Below, one piece after another: positions 60,652 through 64,000 of a DNA stretch of 64,000 bases; position 1 is the first letter of the stretch; every line of letters begins with the position of its first letter. The position numbers were made by a program, and so were the translations under genes. The notes beneath the pieces are model-generated. The model worked only from the letters and a program-made list of their open reading frames with translations. It was not told the origin of the DNA and did no database searches. Source of the stretch: Betaproteobacteria bacterium (GTDB lineage Bacteria; Pseudomonadota; Gammaproteobacteria; Burkholderiales; Rhodocyclaceae); contig JACQYB010000061.1 of NCBI GenBank assembly GCA_016208415.1, positions 40,875-104,874 on the forward strand, written 5' to 3'.

Positions 60652-60981
60652 ATGCGCCCTCGCTTCACAGTCCCGCCGGAAGAAGTCGAGATCACCGCGA
60701 TCCGCGCGCAAGGCGCCGGCGGGCAGAACGTCAACAAGGTCGCCAGCGCCGTGCATCTGCGTTTCGACATCGCCGCCTCGTCGCTGCCGGAAGCGATTCG
60801 CGAGCGACTCCTGCAACTCGGCGACCAGCGCATCAGCAAGGACGGAGTGGTCATCATCAAGGCACAGGAATTCCGCAGCCTGGAGAAGAACCGTGCCGAG
60901 GCGATTTGCCGGCTGGAGGACCTGATTGCCCGCGTCGCCGTGCTGCCGAAGAAGGCGCGACGGGGGAAAGTCCGCGAGTAG
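60652..60981 (+). CDS. ArfB/YaeJ-like peptidyl-tRNA hydrolase, short tail
   Basis: 109 residues from ATG 60652. The RF-1-type GGQ domain is intact ([20 protein letters not shown]). E. coli ArfB is ~140 residues with a long basic tail that enters the empty mRNA channel; here the tail ends at [10 protein letters not shown]. It may be a truncated form or a separate subfamily. Function would be release of stalled ribosomes without stop codon. Confidence 0.85.
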   Translation: MRPRFTVPPEEVEITAIRAQGAGGQNVNKVASAVHLRFDIAASSLPEAIRERLLQLGDQRISKDGVVIIKAQEFRSLEKNRAEAICRLEDLIARVAVLPKKARRGKVRE

Positions 60982-61082
60982 CCTGCCCTGCAACTTGTGC
61001 GCCGGAGCAGGTGGAGTCGCCATATCTCGACATGGCGCGGCGGAATGCGGTGAACCGAACACGGGAATCAGTGCGATCCAGC

Positions 61083-61280
61083 ATGACCTACGAAGAACAT
61101 CTCGACGAAGTCACCACGCTCATCACCGAGAAATACGACGTGAGCGACGAGGCAGCGATCCGGATGGTGATGCGCGCCCAGGCGGATGATTTCTTCAGCG
61201 GACACGATGACGATCCATCGATCTGCACGCTGGATCGCGCTCACCAGGACGCGAGAATGGTCTTCAAGAAGTACGGATAG
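61083..61280 (+). CDS. small hypothetical protein
   Basis: 65 residues, acidic, starting MTYEEHLDEVTTLITEKYDV and with AIRMVMRAQADDFFSGHDDD. No named family recognised; soluble, helical. An ATG at about 61032 in frame would add 17 residues; the later start is preferred because the conserved-looking part begins there. Confidence 0.65.
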   Translation: MTYEEHLDEVTTLITEKYDVSDEAAIRMVMRAQADDFFSGHDDDPSICTLDRAHQDARMVFKKYG

Positions 61281-61508
61281 GTGTTTCGCCGCGGCAGCCC
61301 GAACGGACCGGGCATGCCATCCGTGTCAGGCGGAAACGGGCCGGATCCTTGATCCCGCCCCTTTGCCTTGTCGGCACCTGTCGCACGCCTGGCCAACGGC
61401 GCCTCTGCCCCGGCGGACTGAATCGCCGGCATGGCCGGATTGCCCATGCCGCGGAGGTCAGCGCCCCGACGTGCCCGCCTGGACGGCTGACGGCGAGGGC
61501 TGCGACAC

Positions 61509-61862
61509 TTAGCGGCGCCGGCGATCGACGCGGCCGTTGTGGTTGAAGTCGTGCTGACGGTCGTGCTTCTGGCGGGCGATCTGGCGGCTTTGCACGTCCT
61601 GGGCGTTGTCGATGCGGGCGCGTTCGCGCCGCGTCACGGTGCCGTCGGCCTTGGCCCGGTTTTCCATGGTGTCAATTCGGTCCTGGCCACGCCCCAGGCG
61701 CACAGCCTCCCGGTTGGTGAGCTGGCCCGACGCCACGCCCTGGTCGATGCGCTGCTGCTGGTTGGCCTGGCGGGCGTCGATGACGGGGGTCTGGGTCTGG
61801 GCAAGGGCGGGGGCCGAGGCGGCCAGGGCGAGGAAAGTCAGGGTCGCGATCTTGAGTTTCAT
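61509..61862 (-). CDS. small exported protein, Gln/Arg-rich
   Basis: 117 residues from MKLKIATLTFLALAASAPAL; the signal peptide is cleaved after ALA (about residue 21). Mature part is charged and Gln-rich (DARQANQQQRIDQGVASGQL; NREAVRLGRGQDRIDTMENR) with GTVTRRERARIDNAQ and DFNHNGRVDRRRR. The DFNHNGRVD loop resembles an EF-hand-like calcium site. Function unknown. 228 bp upstream (61281-61508) hold nothing I recognise. Confidence 0.75.
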   Translation of the reverse strand: MKLKIATLTFLALAASAPALAQTQTPVIDARQANQQQRIDQGVASGQLTNREAVRLGRGQDRIDTMENRAKADGTVTRRERARIDNAQDVQSRQIARQKHDRQHDFNHNGRVDRRRR

Positions 61863-62050
61863 GGTGTTACTCCTGTCTTGGGGGTTGATGACGAACCGCA
61901 GCGCCAATGTACTGCTGGCTTCAGCCGGAAGTTGTTGGGTTGTGTAAGCGCATGTTTCAGGTTTGCCCTATGGAAACGGATCGTTACGTTGACGGCAAGG
62001 CGTGCCGCCGAATGAAGCCTGAAACCGCGGCAGGGCGGCGCCGGGTCGGG

Positions 62051-62827
62051 CTACCCCAGCCTGCAGGCCACGCTCAGGGCATAGCCGTAGGCCGTGATGG
62101 TCTTCACCGGAAGGGCGTGGCCGAAGGCCTGGAGGCTCTTCTTGCGCAGCCGGGCGAGCAGCACGTCGATGCGGTTGTATTCAGCCGCGGTGTTGTCCGG
62201 GTTGCCGAGTTTCGCGGCGATGGTGGCCTTGCTGACCATTTCGCCCCCGGCCTCCGCCAGGGGCAGCAGGAAATGGTATTCCTTGGCGGTCAGCGTCAGG
62301 CGCTTTCCCTCCGGAGAGATCAGTTCCCAGCGGTTGGTATCGAGGCACCAGGATGACCCGGAAGTCCCCGGCGCGGCAGGGACATTGGCCGCAGCGACGG
62401 GCGGAGCACCGGCGGGGGAACTCGCAGCGGCGCTCGCTGCCGCCGGCGCAGCGGAAAGACGCCGCCGCGTGACGGCATGGATGTTGGCGACCAGTTCCCG
62501 CAGGTCTACCGGCTTGGTGAGATAGAGGTCGGCCCCGCTCGCCAGGCCGGTGAGCCGGTCATCCAGGGCGATGCGGGCGCTGACGATGATCAGCGCCAGA
62601 TCGGGCATGCGGCTCAAGTGCCGGGCGATGCTGAAGCCGTCTTCCCCCGGCAGGCCGATATCGAGGATCACCACGTCCACCGGCTTGACGAGCATCTGCC
62701 GGTAGAGCGCCGTGGCGCTGCCGACGCCCCAGACGCTGAAGCCGCTGTCCTCCAGGAAATCCGTCATGTTGTCGCGCAGATCGAGATCGTCCTCGACCAC
62801 GGCGATGCGCAAGGGATTGCCACTCAT
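62051..62827 (-). CDS. OmpR-family response regulator
   Basis: 258 residues. Receiver with VVEDDLDLRDN, phospho-Asp in VVILDIGLPGEDG near residue 57, and LTKPVDLRELVANI. A long Ala/Pro/Ser linker (about 128-160) leads to a winged-helix domain (LTLTAKEYHFLLPLAEAGGE; NRIDVLLARLRKKS; VKTITAYGYAL). Overlaps the kinase gene by 4 bp. Confidence 0.93.
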   Translation of the reverse strand: MSGNPLRIAVVEDDLDLRDNMTDFLEDSGFSVWGVGSATALYRQMLVKPVDVVILDIGLPGEDGFSIARHLSRMPDLALIIVSARIALDDRLTGLASGADLYLTKPVDLRELVANIHAVTRRRLSAAPAAASAAASSPAGAPPVAAANVPAAPGTSGSSWCLDTNRWELISPEGKRLTLTAKEYHFLLPLAEAGGEMVSKATIAAKLGNPDNTAAEYNRIDVLLARLRKKSLQAFGHALPVKTITAYGYALSVACRLG

Positions 62828-64000
62828 GCCGGTTCTCCCCGTGTTCCGGCCGCCGGTTCCGCGCCCCTTCCATCGCCGGGCCGTGGTTGCGGCAGACGGA
62901 CGGTGAACGTGGAACCCTTGCCGGGCATGCTGGCCAGATCGAGCGTGCCGCCGTGCAGATCGACGATGCGCCTGACCAGCGTCAGCCCGAGGCCGGCGCC
63001 GGATATGTGCTCCACGTTGCTGCTGCGGTAATAGCGCGAAAAGATCCTGTCCTGTTCTTGCGGGCGGATGCCGATGCCCTGGTCACTCACGCTGATCGCC
63101 AGGGCGCCGTCGTCCTCGATGGTGCCGCGGAGGACGATTTCGCCGCCTTCGGGGGAGTACTTGACGGCGTTGTCCAGCAGGTTTTGCACCAGGATGGTCA
63201 GCAGGCGCGGATCGCCGTGGCAGCGCCGCGGCAGGTCGTCGGCCTCGACCCGGACCCGATGCAGTGCGCCGGCCAGCGACTGGGTCTGCTCCGCCAGCGC
63301 GGCGAGGAACGGGTGGATGGCGATGGACTCGGGCTGCACCTCCCAGCCACTGCTGTCGAAGCGGTCGTTGGCCAAATAGTTTTCCAGGAAGGTGGTCATG
63401 CGTTTGATGCCGCGGCGAACGCGCTGGATGATGCGCTCCGCCGCGCCGGATTCAGCGCAGCGCGAGGCCAGCACCTGCACCGAGGAATCGATGACGGCCA
63501 GCGGCGAGCGAAACTCGTGGGACACCATGGCGAGGAATTGCCGCTGCTCGGCCAGAGAATGTTCCGCCAGTTCCTTGGCCTCGCGCAGGCGGGCCTGGGC
63601 GCGTTCGCGATCGGTGATGTCGATGCCCAGCGAAATCACGCCGACGATCCTGTCGTTCTTGTCGTGGAAGGGCGCGGTGCTCCAGTCGCAGGTGACGAGT
63701 TGCCCCGCCTTGGTCAGGTTCTGGCTGATGGAATGGGTGGGATGGGGGTCACCCAATGGACCCTTGACGACGTCCCGGGTGTGGGCCTGCGCCGAGGGGG
63801 GCACCACCAGGTCGTAGAGACTCCTGCCGATGGCCTCCGCGCTGGTCCAGCCGAACATGGCCCTCGAACCGTTGTTCCAGTCGATGATCCGGTCGTCGCC
63901 GTCGGTCACGATCAGGGCCACCGGAACGGCGTCGAATACGGTGCGGAAGCGCTTTTCGCTGCTGGTCAGGTGGCGGTTGATGCGCAAGATGTAGACGGCC
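62824..64000 (-). CDS. PAS sensor histidine kinase (5' partial at window end)
   Basis: At least 391 residues; the frame is open through position 64000, so the N-terminus lies outside. PAS domain (FDAVPVALIVTDGDDRIIDW; VVPPSAQAHTRDVV), PAC segment IVGVISLGIDITDRERAQAR, H box FLAMVSHEFRSPLAVIDSSV, N box LVQNLLDNAVKYSPEGGE, G boxes DQGIGI and GAGLGLTLVRRIVDLHGG. Partner of the downstream OmpR-type regulator. Confidence 0.92.
   Translation of the reverse strand, partial: AVYILRINRHLTSSEKRFRTVFDAVPVALIVTDGDDRIIDWNNGSRAMFGWTSAEAIGRSLYDLVVPPSAQAHTRDVVKGPLGDPHPTHSISQNLTKAGQLVTCDWSTAPFHDKNDRIVGVISLGIDITDRERAQARLREAKELAEHSLAEQRQFLAMVSHEFRSPLAVIDSSVQVLASRCAESGAAERIIQRVRRGIKRMTTFLENYLANDRFDSSGWEVQPESIAIHPFLAALAEQTQSLAGALHRVRVEADDLPRRCHGDPRLLTILVQNLLDNAVKYSPEGGEIVLRGTIEDDGALAISVSDQGIGIRPQEQDRIFSRYYRSSNVEHISGAGLGLTLVRRIVDLHGGTLDLASMPGKGSTFTVRLPQPRPGDGRGAEPAAGTRGEPA

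Overview
The window is a GC-rich, densely packed bacterial chromosome segment. Gene content and order (rplU-rpmA-obgE-proB; rplM-rpsI-argC-bactofilin-erpA; rppH next to proS; a CNP1-like protein next to coq7; a DUF3501/Fe-S oxidoreductase/rubrerythrin operon) point to a betaproteobacterium, probably Rhodocyclales or a close relative. That placement is inference from gene content; no rRNA gene or marker comparison was possible.

Layout. 1-12.9 kb: the end of a sigma-54 activator, then a MSHA-type type IV pilus assembly cluster (mshM, L, N, E, G, then mshI/J/K-like genes) ending in two pilin-like proteins that share a DxDGDG-containing domain. 12.9-13.3 kb: a 5'-truncated higA-like gene abutting a tRNA-Pro(CGG) whose 3' acceptor end looks damaged. 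13.4-28.4 kb: mostly housekeeping genes (ispB, ribosomal proteins, obgE, proB, erpA, argC, coq7, rppH, proS) with good sigma-70 promoters, a candidate anti-Shine-Dalgarno small RNA between rplM and an OsmC gene, and a rubrerythrin operon with a palindromic operator just downstream of its promoter. 28.4-31.2 kb: a lytic transglycosylase, an unknown protein, and a scrap zone with REP elements, a fused and frameshifted MNT-HEPN remnant and a primase fragment. 31.2-34.5 kb: a PEBP protein, L,D-transpeptidase, M15/DUF882 peptidase and an APC permease.

34.5-48.8 kb is the most coherent accessory block: a PAS histidine kinase and FixJ-like regulator, a CBS-pair protein, a second DnaK, a second type I DnaJ, and a complete nine-gene V/A-type ATPase operon. 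A 14-bp FNR-type palindrome lies upstream of the kinase. An identical-consensus box is centred exactly 41.5 bp upstream of the predicted start of transcription of dnaK2, with TATAAG correctly placed. This suggests a low-oxygen or energy-stress programme coupling chaperones with an alternative rotary ATPase.

48.8-64 kb: a possible hicA scrap, infA, a cold-shock gene with a long leader, a 43-residue lysine-rich protein upstream of fumC, a 2931-residue cyclic beta-1,2-glucan synthase (NdvB type), a short ArfB-like rescue factor, two small unknown proteins, and a response regulator/histidine kinase pair cut by the window end.
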